Assembly: GCF_900182915.1 (NCBI RefSeq)
Contig: NZ_FXUG01000009.1
Span: forward strand, 186,001 to 250,000
Source of the DNA: Neorhodopirellula lusitana
GTDB lineage: Bacteria; Planctomycetota; Planctomycetia; Pirellulales; Pirellulaceae
DNA: 64,000 nt
Direction of reading: 5' to 3'
In this document: positions 51,101 through 55,873 of the stretch, in pieces
Layout: each line of letters begins with the position of its first letter
Position numbering within the stretch: the stretch's first letter is position 1
Notes under the pieces: generated by a model
What the model saw: only the letters and a program-made list of their open reading frames with translations
Told to the model about the DNA's origin: nothing
Databases searched by the model: none
Position numbers and translations under genes: made by a program

Positions 51101-53895
51101 CCGAACTGGTCGCCGAACCAGGGGAATTGGTGGCTGAGCGTCCTCGTTGGGACCGAGTCACGGGTGTCAACGCGACACTATCGGAAATTGCGAACCAAGA
51201 TCTCTTAGTAACCGATGATGATTTGAGACTGTCGGCATCGATCGTGCTGACGCCGGGATTTGTCGGACACACTGATTCATTGCAAGGCAATGACACTCTT
51301 AACGGCAATGAAGGGAATGACTTCTTGATCGGGGACAATTGGATTGTCACCAGCGATCTTCAAACTGGCGTCACGCCGATTCATGAAGCGATCGACAATG
51401 CAACCGGAGCAGTTGCCGGATTGATGCACGCGTTTGAAGCGTTAGCTCTGGATCGTGATGTGGTCCGCTACGAGATTGACGGTTCGCCCACGCCAACGCG
51501 TGAAGTGGTAATCGGCAAGGACACGCTAACGGGCGGAACCGGAAGCGATACGATCATCGGAGACACGGGCACGTTCGAACTGCCCTTCACTCGCGAGATC
51601 CCCGGTGAGTCAACGATCACCGAAAACGCAATCGAGTTCCAGCAATACCTAAGCCTCCTGCAGGCCGTGGCGGACGATGCCACCGGTTTACTCTCACGCG
51701 TTCATCTGGGCGTCGTTGATCAACTGCTAAGCGATGCAGCGGCAGCACGACCTAGCTTGCCTGCAATCTCAGGCGATGATATTGAATTCGTGCAATACCA
51801 TGAATTGAACATTGGTGGAGATACAATCGACGGCGGCGAAGACAACGATACTCTGCTGGGCGGCGATGCGACCTTGATCGCTCCGATCGTAACCGGCAAC
51901 CTGAGTGATTTCCCCGTGTCGTATGGCGTGTCCGGGTTGAATGCGGATGAACTGGAAGCACTCGAACTGGAACTCTACGAACAAGCTCGGATCGAAGGTC
52001 AATCCTTGGACGCTCGTCGCGAATCACGAGTTGTGCGGGTGGAACAAGAACTGTCCCGTCGCACTCCGCTGGACCGGATCGCCTACGTGCCTTCGTTGGA
52101 CCGGATCTTGGACAACGACACGATCACTGGTGGAACGGGGAATGACTTAGTCACCGGCGACTTCAGTATTCTGGCCACACCGCTGGTGCAAACCACACCG
52201 ACGACTTCGGTGGAGGTCGATGACTTGGACGCGTACGTCGAGATGTTGCTGGACGAGATCGCCGACGGAGACCGTCCATACGTCGCGTCGAGCTACGACC
52301 GCAGCATCGGTCGAGAAACTCTGGCAAGTTCCGTAACCGATGCGATGTCACCTGCCTCGCGACATCAAACGATCGGAGGCATTTGGTCGATTGGCGAGGA
52401 TTCGATCCAAAGCGAAGAAGGAAACGACATCGTCATGGGAGATCACGTAGCGATCGTTTCCCCCGTGATGGTGAACAATCCTGAACAATACGTCTCACTG
52501 CGACGAGCGGATTACTCGACGGCATTTCTGGACCTTTCCATGCGAGCGCTATTGAAAGATTCAACGCTCGATGAAGTGGATGTGCAATTGCGTGGTGACG
52601 TCATTGATGGCGGGATCGACGATGACATTTTGATGGGCAGTGTCGGTGACGATGAAATCGAAGGCGGTGCCGGCGACGACATTGTCTTGGGTGGCAACGG
52701 TGCAGACATTCTTGATGGCGGAAGCGGCGACGACAACGTTCGTCGTGACGGTGGCGATTACGCCAACCTGGATGTTCACGAGGCGATGGGCGAGGCCGTC
52801 TTTGACGCCCGCACGCCGATGACGACGCAACTGTTGTTGGACGCCGCCGCGGGCGCGGGCACGCCTCAGGTTTGGCCTGGCGATGCGACCAACTCCGGCA
52901 CAGACGCGGGCAACGGTGCCCCCGATTCCCCCGACACTCCAACGGAACGAACGGTGACCTTCATCGCACCCGAACAACTTGTAGCCGGTCAGCCGGTGCA
53001 GATTGTTAGTGGCCAGTCGGTGATCTTCGGTGCCGAAGTGGATCTATTGCCAGCCGAGGCAACCGTCCTGTTCTTGTGGGAAGTGACCGATTCGGATGGC
53101 GTCGTGATCGCTGTCGGAACGGGCGCACAATTTGAAGTGACGGTTGCCTCGGTGGGAGCCTATACGGTGCAAGTCACCACGCGAGACAGTGACAACGGCT
53201 TAGGGACACTGACGTCCAGCCTTGAAGTGGTTGACCGACGGCTCATTCCGGATCCGGATCACCCAGGCCAATCGATCTTGATCGTCGGAGGCACGGATCA
53301 AGACGATCACTTCCGACTATTCGATGTTCGCAACGAGCCAAACTCAGTCGAGATTCGGCAACAGATCAGCCGTGGAACGTGGTCCCGTATCAATTATGAA
53401 AACATCAGTCGCATCGAGGTCCACGGTGGCGAGGGTGATGATGAAGTGAACGCCGACCGCCAATTGTTGATCCCACTTCGTCTGTACGGTGGAGCGGGCA
53501 ACGATGATTTGCGAGGCGGGGCCGCTAGCGACTACATCGACGGCGGGACCGGCGACGATCGTCTTAACGGCCAACTGGGTAATGACATCCTGATTGGTGG
53601 ATGGGGCGAAGACCGCATGAACGGCGGCGACGGTGACGATCTGCTGATTGGCGAAGCGTTCACTCCCCAAGACGATCTCACCGACGCAGATTCACTACTG
53701 GCCCGCTGGTCCCATTCCAGTGATTCCCCAGCGGACCGGATGCTCGACTTGATCGGCGATCTATCTGCGGCCATTCGCGGCGACGGATCAACCGACACAC
53801 TCGACGGCGATGACGGCGTCGATTGGTACTTCAGCCAAGCGACTGACAACCTCCGAAAAGACCGCCGAGAAACCGACCTAGTCACGCTCTTCTAA
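33175..53895 (+). CDS. Giant (~6906 aa) LEPR-XLL RTX/PPC/PKD-like surface or secreted protein
   Basis: A single uninterrupted 20.7-kb frame. ATG 33175 is preferred over GTG 33172, with GGGAA upstream. A basic N-terminus with FQNLESRRLLSADVSLSG (~40-58) is the LEPR-XLL signature. Residues ~60-2990 are beta-rich modules, including flagellin-IN-like units. RTX block 1 (~3007-3223) has many GGxGxDxhxG nonamers that bind calcium. Calx-beta-like and Asp-rich modules occupy ~3560-4450. Two PPC-like domains (~4463-4683; DQDWFAVQMAVGNTYTFDLE, TGTYYLSAEG) follow. RTX block 2 (~5167-6525) is interrupted by GDxG strands. A PKD-like domain (~6593-6692; FLWEVTDSDG, GAYTVQVTTRDSDNG) and a final RTX patch (~6748-6830) close the protein, which ends DLVTLF. 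It is probably a calcium-stiffened adhesin or matrix protein. No catalytic domain was recognised. Confidence 0.92.
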   Translation: MNIDFLLEQLRSRTRNLHKRSAPAAKRAGRLHRKFRRSQFQNLESRRLLSADVSLSGSTLSIHDWSGINDEFEIKIENHSIKVSNINELVAHGFSDADPNDNGVELPADGITTILVTAAAGNDSITVGELNDVSIGLYGGDGNDIYHINDGWHHAHIVDSNGGELDLSNVSGELTASLSAGDVIVENSSGDQIQFAKTAGIRLADSLLHQDANETELNAGLSEISALGDDLSTFDAMDRELPLFNGQKLGAVLPIGDILESTLTDPVNDYLTGSNSDVLGLIAAIEDVDVSNYSGPGNLSVNTVANVSFVDDSLKVSLSMQVTLTHADEPLSLDQQILSLDDQLETNLTTPDLRADLVTSFDWDFSFGIDATGTTFFFADFGSDLDVQAQVNMDDADFRIVAGLLGLDVGPNGPGDSNSFISLDASTTLDTSALNNLAGGDSVLSLTELQVSSRLNGFSQDTAASALVDIALYPLATDVSGVTDSDITEITFSQDGWGNADAAFSQNLTDRPIDAFFNMGRDSVLQVMQQIGTYLDTLSLKAIDSERILLGEAKTFGDLVDVAGLYQDEFLRRMELPPFIATTPLGDIVEVEDLQTLADALGTSGGGEAEMTITLRDSSKSFDVNVGSPSTLGGVASAISAAAMFAGVTTDQFEIITAEDGLIQLVDKTAESVDGNTFTITPKQDPSGDDYAVAANLGLTAAAKEQDIVVGGDPEHVIVLAPNIGANFLTLQEMLSLPTDNSDGAPLTSIGAMTFDAATSKFAFTIDLAKTYDSQIDEIQIPEFGSLVSVDASGTLKLDDPTLSLHLPIEIDLSEIGFADGFSAATPLADLNDSKGVPIADGLDDIRIHLADGTSFPVNLDQSLSDIPLASIHDGAGLTTNGLGVADLTITLNDGNSFTVDLDANIQSSGAAPTNLGEIVEAIQAAADQDSELTGTVSSGSTSSSIVDSSSPFGADDSLVGRSLTIGSETQQILSNTADTLTLAGSFQTVPGTGETLTVESSRNGFARLDTRRGTLTLTDITSPAGAPTFAVTGDGTAQDASVALGLAGTAEYQNTTGTELYVIEDSLVTVNEYISAIKSAASSAGLNLPSPRATADPGAYNEDWDFDVQIAGDGIVLVDRTEEVAALTGTAVAIDIPAGETSDELKIAGTFPGVADDELIGRVVTITAGTGVGESLMITGNTSNKLTLEAAWSTPPDATSQYEIPNGLIVAALNDSGARIGLGLGTDAKGQATHPDTILFQGLQGLGIRTNGSSAADLTITLSGAAGSFSVDLDTNPDTGQLESPGTIADVVERISRAAVAGGYSSTQFEVFYHEGKQAYFLIDRGQAGDVTSFTAANAGAFSLAATDLGLSTGSSENVDFTTPEGDELDPEFVMELKSPTRLLGGSPLHGDTAAGHFQLIQSATPTISVTVDTDATGGTGTALFGATSVEISDLTIDKASSHTAAALTLETASVSQLWNGLSDPFTWLLGGEVEFSQPLDLSMKLRPEPAITGVDAATKTDFIVDVVNLYDVRSGSETVIPSLPGNDVAQAMLVATEHVTVADMYDYLDSVADYLLTLQNQSQLADNLPGLAASLSELFPFGDHFRTHLEALKELPAELQPRSIQELASQLSSRLEGGELNVVLSFSEVDQQLSFEIQLDLDAIQANVPMAFNLPNLGLNRDALGLQKVAAINDSLRQSPATVVADGSVDVGLAIDLSDPDNPAPLLIGTAGIGNGTEAAFEVAASNVDAFSFTTLFGSVPTEVLTGYFVLDLDGDGNSTSSATFHADLTSDASISDPSEVETAASASETPVSLTGKMNADFQLAFPEQIVPNDAPQTRPSIQLTIGDIDSPTDSSTLTTNMIGGVGNWPTFETLTQNFSLANSMDGFRLGFYELFTHLDNALDTSLLGRELPLVGKQLGDTADFLLQIRDSVVDNLEFYGAETSIESVRQGLFDAFGPGGYNWLQNLPASGDSSVNIDDVQVRTDTIEVDGNTLVVGVEFELDLEMATQSLQTPVDLDLLLPGLGLETDALADVNFGFHFPMKVGVSIADGVYLDVASTSDLEIQLDVGLPAHAVTMSADPRLTFANTTSTAPSIQRDRGNWILDGFQVGQIISVANSASNDGSYLIADITDNGLTLEIKPTNASLERTNNSNDRVVQEGPTSGISVTVTEITATGMPALTFHNETRSSTNAFGFVSTIDVYDSITRDTGNWRTDGFNEGDLIVVSGSGSNDGTYRVFEISESGRVLTVEPTQSPGATLVQETTSDATVKRSQSTTMSGRLGVLPVRIWDATPGQSKLTGTFVIDLHDPQVVGENHRLAVNDLTAESPFPIEPIRGFTNSPLPNLLSITESATDPLQLNPLSLTIETDLPKSAAFAPYRLTLDVSNWDWTVSDSLVVQTQVPTIEFNDVQFDLVGFTRDFMGPAITRLSESLDAADAILKFLESEAMPILSLIFGRKSYSQTPAAFGGTTEQGNFVGAVVAIRALARGGSPFERDFITETGSDLFGSGEFDNIVLKPIALLTGQEWIDLGNFTVNGTVARGGSGQLFNSEENQERALGSFNDSPESGTILGQITAVARDDSSDAQHAALSFITTQMLPGVTRLGFLGDILPPVAQRAIRTVQDGSIQPIGLPILSHSFDLLLGQTSLDGNAEQDSFLLTYQTPELSYLLYKMIPLEWQSTLSTLIHPLVGTLVGRPLDNAKYVFPFVSVAFEARAKYAMAFDTTGLQRFRYTGNPDDILNGFFFDDFNGINPAPSAVGNLNVGAGSQSGASTGFGAASTRSDEPQIRILGGIGAGVFIDPFRNLAGGKLREFIKAQVGFELSFFVGQDLNFNDPDGDGRVRAFEFDGLTDFSVDTLTGQNTADGKDAFDDGIRLEVRADVFANIVVGIFLTQRPPIFGLKISFNIFTARINLVTIGFTIPISSESYSPADLGTPVGGWPTFLGLPNRSQPINGTLDLVLSSTADNQVYIGATSAPDDQNRQNIVVSSGGIFQYFTAVDAISGTAGSGNDSIYVMLNVFVPVTIHGGAGDDVIIGGSGDDHLVGGAGNDYVSGQVGNDTLYGDDEARTLSGLDILLGGIGNDVIFGGGGRDVIRGWRDDDQIHGDGGNDLIDGGTGVDTIDGDAGSDHLLGGLGRDVMRGGDDDDRIEGGYDADSIEGGSGDDLIWGGFGNDTIQGDDGQDGLYGEQHNDTIDGGLGDDTVDGGLASDRLSGGEGDDKILSLDGNDVLNGNRGDDTFYVYYVDGKANSLIKVLDSGPSEDTDVFIAVGTLSPDQFLLRASISGSNAFVALLNDPDHAPTEAGYDPAVQRVNYSGVERIVVQGGLGNDHFAVDDSAAEITINGEGGDDSFQIGQLFRSERNEEDANVSVDDVFATIETTRGFLSNGISSPMTINGGLGNDRFVVFHNKAVLSLNGDAGDDQFEVRAFALVGSREPERQRTDITGGAGADLVQYAVNAPVSINGGDGFDVLTVIGTEFGDDFVVTENGVFGAGLTINFTRIESLRIDGAEGNDRFYVKSTSETFLTELFGGLGEDTFNLSGDTPPVVSNDLKGHSGIVTHGVTHSTDVRYEDMKVEGISANVADNDEPFVVILPSGGSSIVSETSSSDTSLFDYYDVVLTRAPLVGFDVLVKALAPLPSPDRRNLGALAFRLSSRAIGADEKQDGSAVTLRFTADNWQIPQRVEIRADSVTQYDTGGVFTRSDLLPAIDPTTVAEFTYNDDALEGEQSASINHLVTSTAASVQGTPIGVVAQATLNIATNRPFYEFTGKTIEVTLADGVTVQTRRIDSARLVDGNMQLTVDRAWLHGAGVPDSTSTVEITLDGEVLTTNPLFAANPIFTVPEPLDAFNPFLDSVDDLLGRQVSIVDGAGTGQSRFITGADAIVGLSGRDTDVFSPQSSTFQFDLTEGVERVSVTSGATLRVHAVGDFDSSYENLDVTINGTYVTTLYDGNLGRLYQSTTAVVELTQTQMQDFLIDGELSIEFKPSSSVNDFGDAYPTSSIEMELEFTVDAADTSFQKDILGDLKLTLDRGWQPSDVPDSNSTYQIRVDDSLIGKMTGVDVSPTGLPDDERFPDELDTRTTFSDTEATFDDSQFGPEGLRGATLEIVGGPGAGQLRLVLGTLDTHTLILNGGWNTEPVPGESLYRIRRYDGLAVVSVAVAINDNDEAGVIVDQTHGLDTSATTPVMIDGNTITAVIEGGDGDHRGEQDLVRVKLSRNPTDSVNVTLVLDGVQLSVAQIDGTPIAGGTLTFDASNWDDYQDVRIVALHDSIREGFHTSQIQFVTTSTNVDVTRDQTDQFKISPSAPVSLVGMSRQAVAINTVTYNQQSLLAYDAITNPGTPSMPAWQWVGNQLVFLADGKPTSVVGNTLKIDYDYLDIGFNDVFRQPVLVRISDADAPSVLIRELGGSTDVIEGSAEFTRIEYSGDAGLAIALTSRTIEVVAGTGIGQTAVILDSESNSLTLDRLWDTVPDETTQFTISNDVVGGSSSLGTVEGTMPGPYSRQSHVFSLVAGVAYTFSLEGSANGGTANPDPYLWVHDPLGRLVAHNDDGGAGLNSWIEFVPSISGPHTLLAGGYSSRFGSYTLTAKFRDDIPDSTSTSAKVFAPGSASSEIDSGTDQDWFAVQMAVGNTYTFDLEGSSTSQGTLANPKLRLLDADGTEIESDEDSGTGNNSQITFIPTETGTYYLSAEGVSGSMGTYRFTTAVEPLVLDVVRADIQSLQTDSYEVVLTAQPERGSAGTGEVEVTITPEITKTTRTGGIRTDAQQVEIYSLDGLPVERVRVDGENLIITFDEDNWDEPIRIGVRAIDDDKVDGGDTKQFANGANTVSRILGPVVVDGAGGEGSLEGLGNPEKLPVETNVKPKTGDVDSVAGNVITLQTLTSLQLSSLGLEDDLSDVTELINKTLEVVAIHPSADWRAAYPDATTGNPADPVVGKFRLITDVTVVAGKIVVTLNDDFGVADDVIKSYALTSESLNFFVDETQSVDYLFLHDEDSPADSSGFLTANRIGGLNMGPDISIGGRLQSGGVSYGNLEVLQIDLGVGNNDFQVLGTHTRRDDPNTSMDETYQTWTFLNTGDDILWPLTGLMGDVVHVALDAEDVTVATGTATSATNANNTRFTELVDSTASFGADDSLKGYQLTTVNALGTKQTKTILGNTNTSVSVDGIWVELPVLGDSYEIVNPQDGAFAVNTQGGNDTVDASASTLGIVAFGGLGRDTLTGGAGDDILLGDQGRVDYYGNDDGAGNHPVVTRLGTVIDPIMGSVTGDFTDSGNLLDAGANFPLPSDTDTGLRGLYVDINNGTGFLQKPRLITDNTATTLTVWPEFSETLDGTSEYRISTMPENQTDGFVRGANLILTIDNEAGDDDEIHGGAGSDQILGGVGEDTIHGDTGNDIILGDGGVIDRAAIVSDPTARTVNSVLDLVRTKSYEFGGNDYITAGEGQKTIFGGAGDDQLLAGGDSEADIIIGDEGVADFDPVTGIRITIETAHPDEGGADVITAGNASNMLFGGAAGDQINGGDERDVILGDNGRATFDEAGELTFIESTDTGIGGIDIILSGGGNDVVLGGAMGDTIYGGAGLDTLFGDSGRIDYTLDGDPTTLDQIITIDPTIGGEDSIWGEAGNDILIGGALGDTLSGGDDHDILLGDHGEVDFRRPVDKRVVSRYITVADGGGNDTIDGDAGDDFVFGGQGDDIISGGAGQDDLVGGHNVPFGADGNDTISGDDDEDVVLGDNGIITRTLLSTELGTWENYLAPFDAIVIREVQPFDDRDLIAGDDILFGGAAMDIIRGQRGDDAIHGGDADDELIGGLGSDTIFGDAGNDFMLADAGNILRDFNEDGAPQLNQDGTWHRDLITERIAHVIDIIPTGPSGLIDIPADLADRLLDADQILLASMHLPSGFGIPDSGGFTQTVAILLDLVDADDDILDGGTGNDIALGQRGNDTLSGGEGDDTLIGDHGINVAPMETDLPQMVDAWRLIGVEAGYDDLSGIQLDLPGFGKVIVPELVAEPGELVAERPRWDRVTGVNATLSEIANQDLLVTDDDLRLSASIVLTPGFVGHTDSLQGNDTLNGNEGNDFLIGDNWIVTSDLQTGVTPIHEAIDNATGAVAGLMHAFEALALDRDVVRYEIDGSPTPTREVVIGKDTLTGGTGSDTIIGDTGTFELPFTREIPGESTITENAIEFQQYLSLLQAVADDATGLLSRVHLGVVDQLLSDAAAARPSLPAISGDDIEFVQYHELNIGGDTIDGGEDNDTLLGGDATLIAPIVTGNLSDFPVSYGVSGLNADELEALELELYEQARIEGQSLDARRESRVVRVEQELSRRTPLDRIAYVPSLDRILDNDTITGGTGNDLVTGDFSILATPLVQTTPTTSVEVDDLDAYVEMLLDEIADGDRPYVASSYDRSIGRETLASSVTDAMSPASRHQTIGGIWSIGEDSIQSEEGNDIVMGDHVAIVSPVMVNNPEQYVSLRRADYSTAFLDLSMRALLKDSTLDEVDVQLRGDVIDGGIDDDILMGSVGDDEIEGGAGDDIVLGGNGADILDGGSGDDNVRRDGGDYANLDVHEAMGEAVFDARTPMTTQLLLDAAAGAGTPQVWPGDATNSGTDAGNGAPDSPDTPTERTVTFIAPEQLVAGQPVQIVSGQSVIFGAEVDLLPAEATVLFLWEVTDSDGVVIAVGTGAQFEVTVASVGAYTVQVTTRDSDNGLGTLTSSLEVVDRRLIPDPDHPGQSILIVGGTDQDDHFRLFDVRNEPNSVEIRQQISRGTWSRINYENISRIEVHGGEGDDEVNADRQLLIPLRLYGGAGNDDLRGGAASDYIDGGTGDDRLNGQLGNDILIGGWGEDRMNGGDGDDLLIGEAFTPQDDLTDADSLLARWSHSSDSPADRMLDLIGDLSAAIRGDGSTDTLDGDDGVDWYFSQATDNLRKDRRETDLVTLF

Positions 53896-53945
53896 CCCAG
53901 TGCGATTCAGCCTGACCAAACCCCGCTTTTCTCTAGAACACTGTG

Positions 53946-54190
53946 TCAGCAAAGAGAGAAGCGGTTCGCCTCGCGATAGAGTTGCCGACGTAACGTGGGC
54001 AACTTTTCATTCATCAGCTTCACAACATGAAAGCGATCAAACACGATGTCGGCGTGAGGAAGACCGCTCACGGCCGAGACGTAAACGAAGAAATGTCCAT
54101 GGCAATCGCTTCAATGCGATGCCGCCGATGACCCAGTCACTCTCCAAAACGCGACAGCGGGTGCGTGGCCTTTACCACGCCCTCCGGCAA
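53946..54190 (-). pseudogene. ISL3-family transposase relic
   Basis: Reading the minus strand in shifting frames gives ATHPLSRFGE*LGHRRHR, then IEAIAMDIS, then (after a one-base shift) YVSAVSGLPHADIVFDRF, HVVKLMNEKLPTLRRQLY and REA. The AMDIS...LPHADIVFDRFHVVKLMN run is the conserved DDE core of ISL3 transposases (second catalytic Asp region). At least two frameshifts and an in-frame stop disable it, and both ends of the element are missing. It abuts the stop of the lipoprotein gene and lies just past the end of the giant gene. Confidence 0.7.
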
Positions 54191-54192
54191 CA

Positions 54193-54720
54193 TCATTCGG
54201 TCGCGTTCTTCGGTCGGTTGTAATCAAGCCATTCTTGCAGACCTTCGATAGCTTGGATGATCTCGTCTTTGGTTGCGGACGAAATGATGATTGGCTTGTA
54301 CGGTGTTCGTGCCGAGTACAGAGCGATCGTGGCCTTGTCGTCACCCGCGTTGTAGTCATCCACGCTGAGACCTCTTGGCGGGGCCAGGTAGCTTTTCTGG
54401 CCACGGAATAATTGGACGTGATGATCGAGGAAGTAGTCTTGCAGGTCCGGCTGCTGGAGGAGCGTTTCGTTGCGAGCGAATTCCTGATTCGGTTTGCCTG
54501 GACCGTCTTCCGATCCAAAATTGACGATGGCAATCTGATACTGGGCCACCGCCGCGTCGACCAGGCCAACGGTATGTTGCTTCCAACGCAGACGAGGTCG
54601 ATCGGTCTGAGCGGGCGCATCGGCGCCCGTTTCGCTCTGGCTGACTTGGTTACTGCACCCGACCTGGCATAACAAAGCCGCAAAGATCATCAGCCATGTT
54701 GGACCTGTGGAATGTCGCAT
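54193..54720 (-). CDS. Small predicted lipoprotein of unknown function
   Basis: About 175 aa from the ATG at 54720; the frame is open to 54945 but the inner ATG starts a clean lipoprotein signal (MRHSTGPTWLMIFAALLCQV, then GC) with Cys near residue 22. The mature part contains VGLVDAAVAQYQIAIVNFGS and a C-terminal ATKDEIIQAIEGLQEWLDYN, with alternating strands and helices, but no family was recognised with confidence. It may sit in the outer or inner membrane facing the periplasm. The transposase relic begins right after its stop codon, so the present C-terminus could have been reshaped by insertion. Confidence 0.6.
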   Translation of the reverse strand: MRHSTGPTWLMIFAALLCQVGCSNQVSQSETGADAPAQTDRPRLRWKQHTVGLVDAAVAQYQIAIVNFGSEDGPGKPNQEFARNETLLQQPDLQDYFLDHHVQLFRGQKSYLAPPRGLSVDDYNAGDDKATIALYSARTPYKPIIISSATKDEIIQAIEGLQEWLDYNRPKNATE

Positions 54721-55030
54721 CGAAATGGATTTCGACTGTAGGTGAAGAAACGATCCGGCAGGCGGGTTCGACAACCACAACAGTAATGCATTCTCAGCAG
54801 CGACGCCCAGCTTTTCGAACTGAATTGAAATTGACGGCCTACTCAACGGCGGTGTTGGAAGCCCGGGACTGTTCCCATCCACCAAACTTAGCCCTCGACA
54901 CGAAGTGATACCTGCCACGAAGCCCAAGTCACCACCATTCTCCATCCCAAGAGAAGCTCTCGACCAATCATCGCATCATCAACCGCGACAGCGAGTGCAT
55001 GGCACCGAACGCAATCGCCGAACGCACCCG

Positions 55031-55146
55031 AAGGCTTTAGCCGATCGTAGCCTGATCCCAAGTCACCAGACCAACTCCGACTTCATACTCCCGAGAAAAC
55101 CCGCGTGTTATTCAGGGCGAAGGTGCATGGAATCGGCTAAAGCCTT
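55031..55146. repeat. REP/MITE-like element bounded by a 15-bp inverted repeat
   Basis: AAGGCTTTAGCCGAT (55031-55045) is matched exactly in inverse orientation by ATCGGCTAAAGCCTT (55132-55146), enclosing about 86 bp. Each arm itself contains GGCTTTAGCC, a near-palindrome. The GGCTNNAGCC core is typical of palindromic REP elements associated with RAYT transposases, although no such gene is in the window. Confidence 0.6.
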
Positions 55147-55526
55147 GACTCCAACGGTTTGGGTATAAAAGGTGTGCAGTACCGAAGAACGAATCTACTG
55201 AACCGGAGTGAAGCGTCGCCGCGCAAAGGGCACCGTGAGGTGCGGATTGGTTGCACTCACGAATCGGCTTTAACTCGTGCCACTCACGAATGGCTCAGTC
55301 GTTGACGTCGCGATTCGGTTCGAGCTCGTTATCGCCAGGTTGAAGCTCAGTGCGGGGCACCCAAACTCCTGATGATCATAGGAGGCTGATTGCAGTGCCT
55401 TCCCACTTCACTTGCGAAGACTCCGACGAAGGAAGCTGCGACAAGTCAAAGCCAGCGACGATGCTGCCTGCCAATGTTGTCCTGACTTGAACTCCAATGC
55501 AGCCTCCACTGAGGCCTGACCTTCAG

Positions 55527-55556
55527 CGATGGCGGGTGCATCGATGGCGGGTGCAT
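55527..55556. repeat. 15-bp tandem duplication
   Basis: CGATGGCGGGTGCAT occurs twice head to tail. The second copy runs into GGCACCAAACG, which repeats the GTGCATGGCACCGAACG seen at 54995-55011. Confidence 0.65.
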
Positions 55557-55682
55557 GGCACCAAACGTGGCCAAACGTGAAACGGGTATGCCGGTTGTCG
55601 ATGCCTGAATGGTCAAGCCTACGACCCGTGGTCTGGCTTTGACCAGCGACGTAACCCCAATGATGCCACTTGATGGAGGCAC

Positions 55683-55720
55683 AAAAAAAGGGTTTCCGCC
55701 CCAATGAGCGAAAACCCTTT
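55683..55720 (-). terminator. Rho-independent terminator of tRNA-Leu
   Basis: On the minus strand, AAAGGGTTTT and GAAACCCTTT form a strong stem around a GC-rich loop, followed directly by a run of T residues (the A7 run at 55683-55689 on the plus strand). It lies about 20 bases past the tRNA 3' end. Confidence 0.8.
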
Positions 55721-55740
55721 AAAAAACGAGCGTTTTTCAG

Positions 55741-55825
55741 TACGGATGAGAGGATTCGAACCTCCACGTCCTTATCGGACACTAGATCCTGAGTCTAGCG
55801 CGTCTGCCAATTCCGCCACATCCGC
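55741..55825 (-). tRNA. tRNA-Leu (anticodon CAG)
   Basis: An 85-nt sequence that folds as a class II tRNA: acceptor GCGGATG with CATCCGT plus discriminator A, D-arm region GGCGGAATTGGCAGACGC, anticodon stem CTAGA/TCTAG around CTCAGGA (anticodon CAG), a long variable arm (TGTCCGATAAGGACG), and the T-loop GGTTCGAATCC. The 3' CCA is not encoded. It reads CUG codons, the main leucine codon in this GC-moderate genome. Confidence 0.96.
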
Positions 55826-55873
55826 ATGTGGACGGGTGAAGATATCCGCTGTGCCGGCCTTCGGCAAGCCACA

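Larger units (their letters stand above)
54721..55682. other. Gene-free, repeat-rich intergenic region
   Basis: Nearly 1 kb between the lipoprotein start and the tRNA-Leu terminator with no supportable gene. It holds a 15-bp inverted repeat (55031-55045/55132-55146), two copies of GTGCATGGCACCRAACG (54995-55011, 55551-55567), a 15-bp tandem duplication (55527-55556) and a stretch related to the element upstream of the giant gene (about 55167-55185). It looks like an accumulation site for small palindromic elements. Confidence 0.55.

Noticed and set aside
42180-53660. Regularly spaced GGCGGC/GGTGGC DNA repeats that could suggest a CRISPR-like array
   Set aside because: They are in frame and encode RTX GGxGxD nonamers; spacing and sequence vary with the protein and no cas genes are present.
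55408-55782. 124-codon open frame on the minus strand
   Set aside because: It runs through the tRNA-Leu gene and its terminator, so it cannot be a normal coding region.
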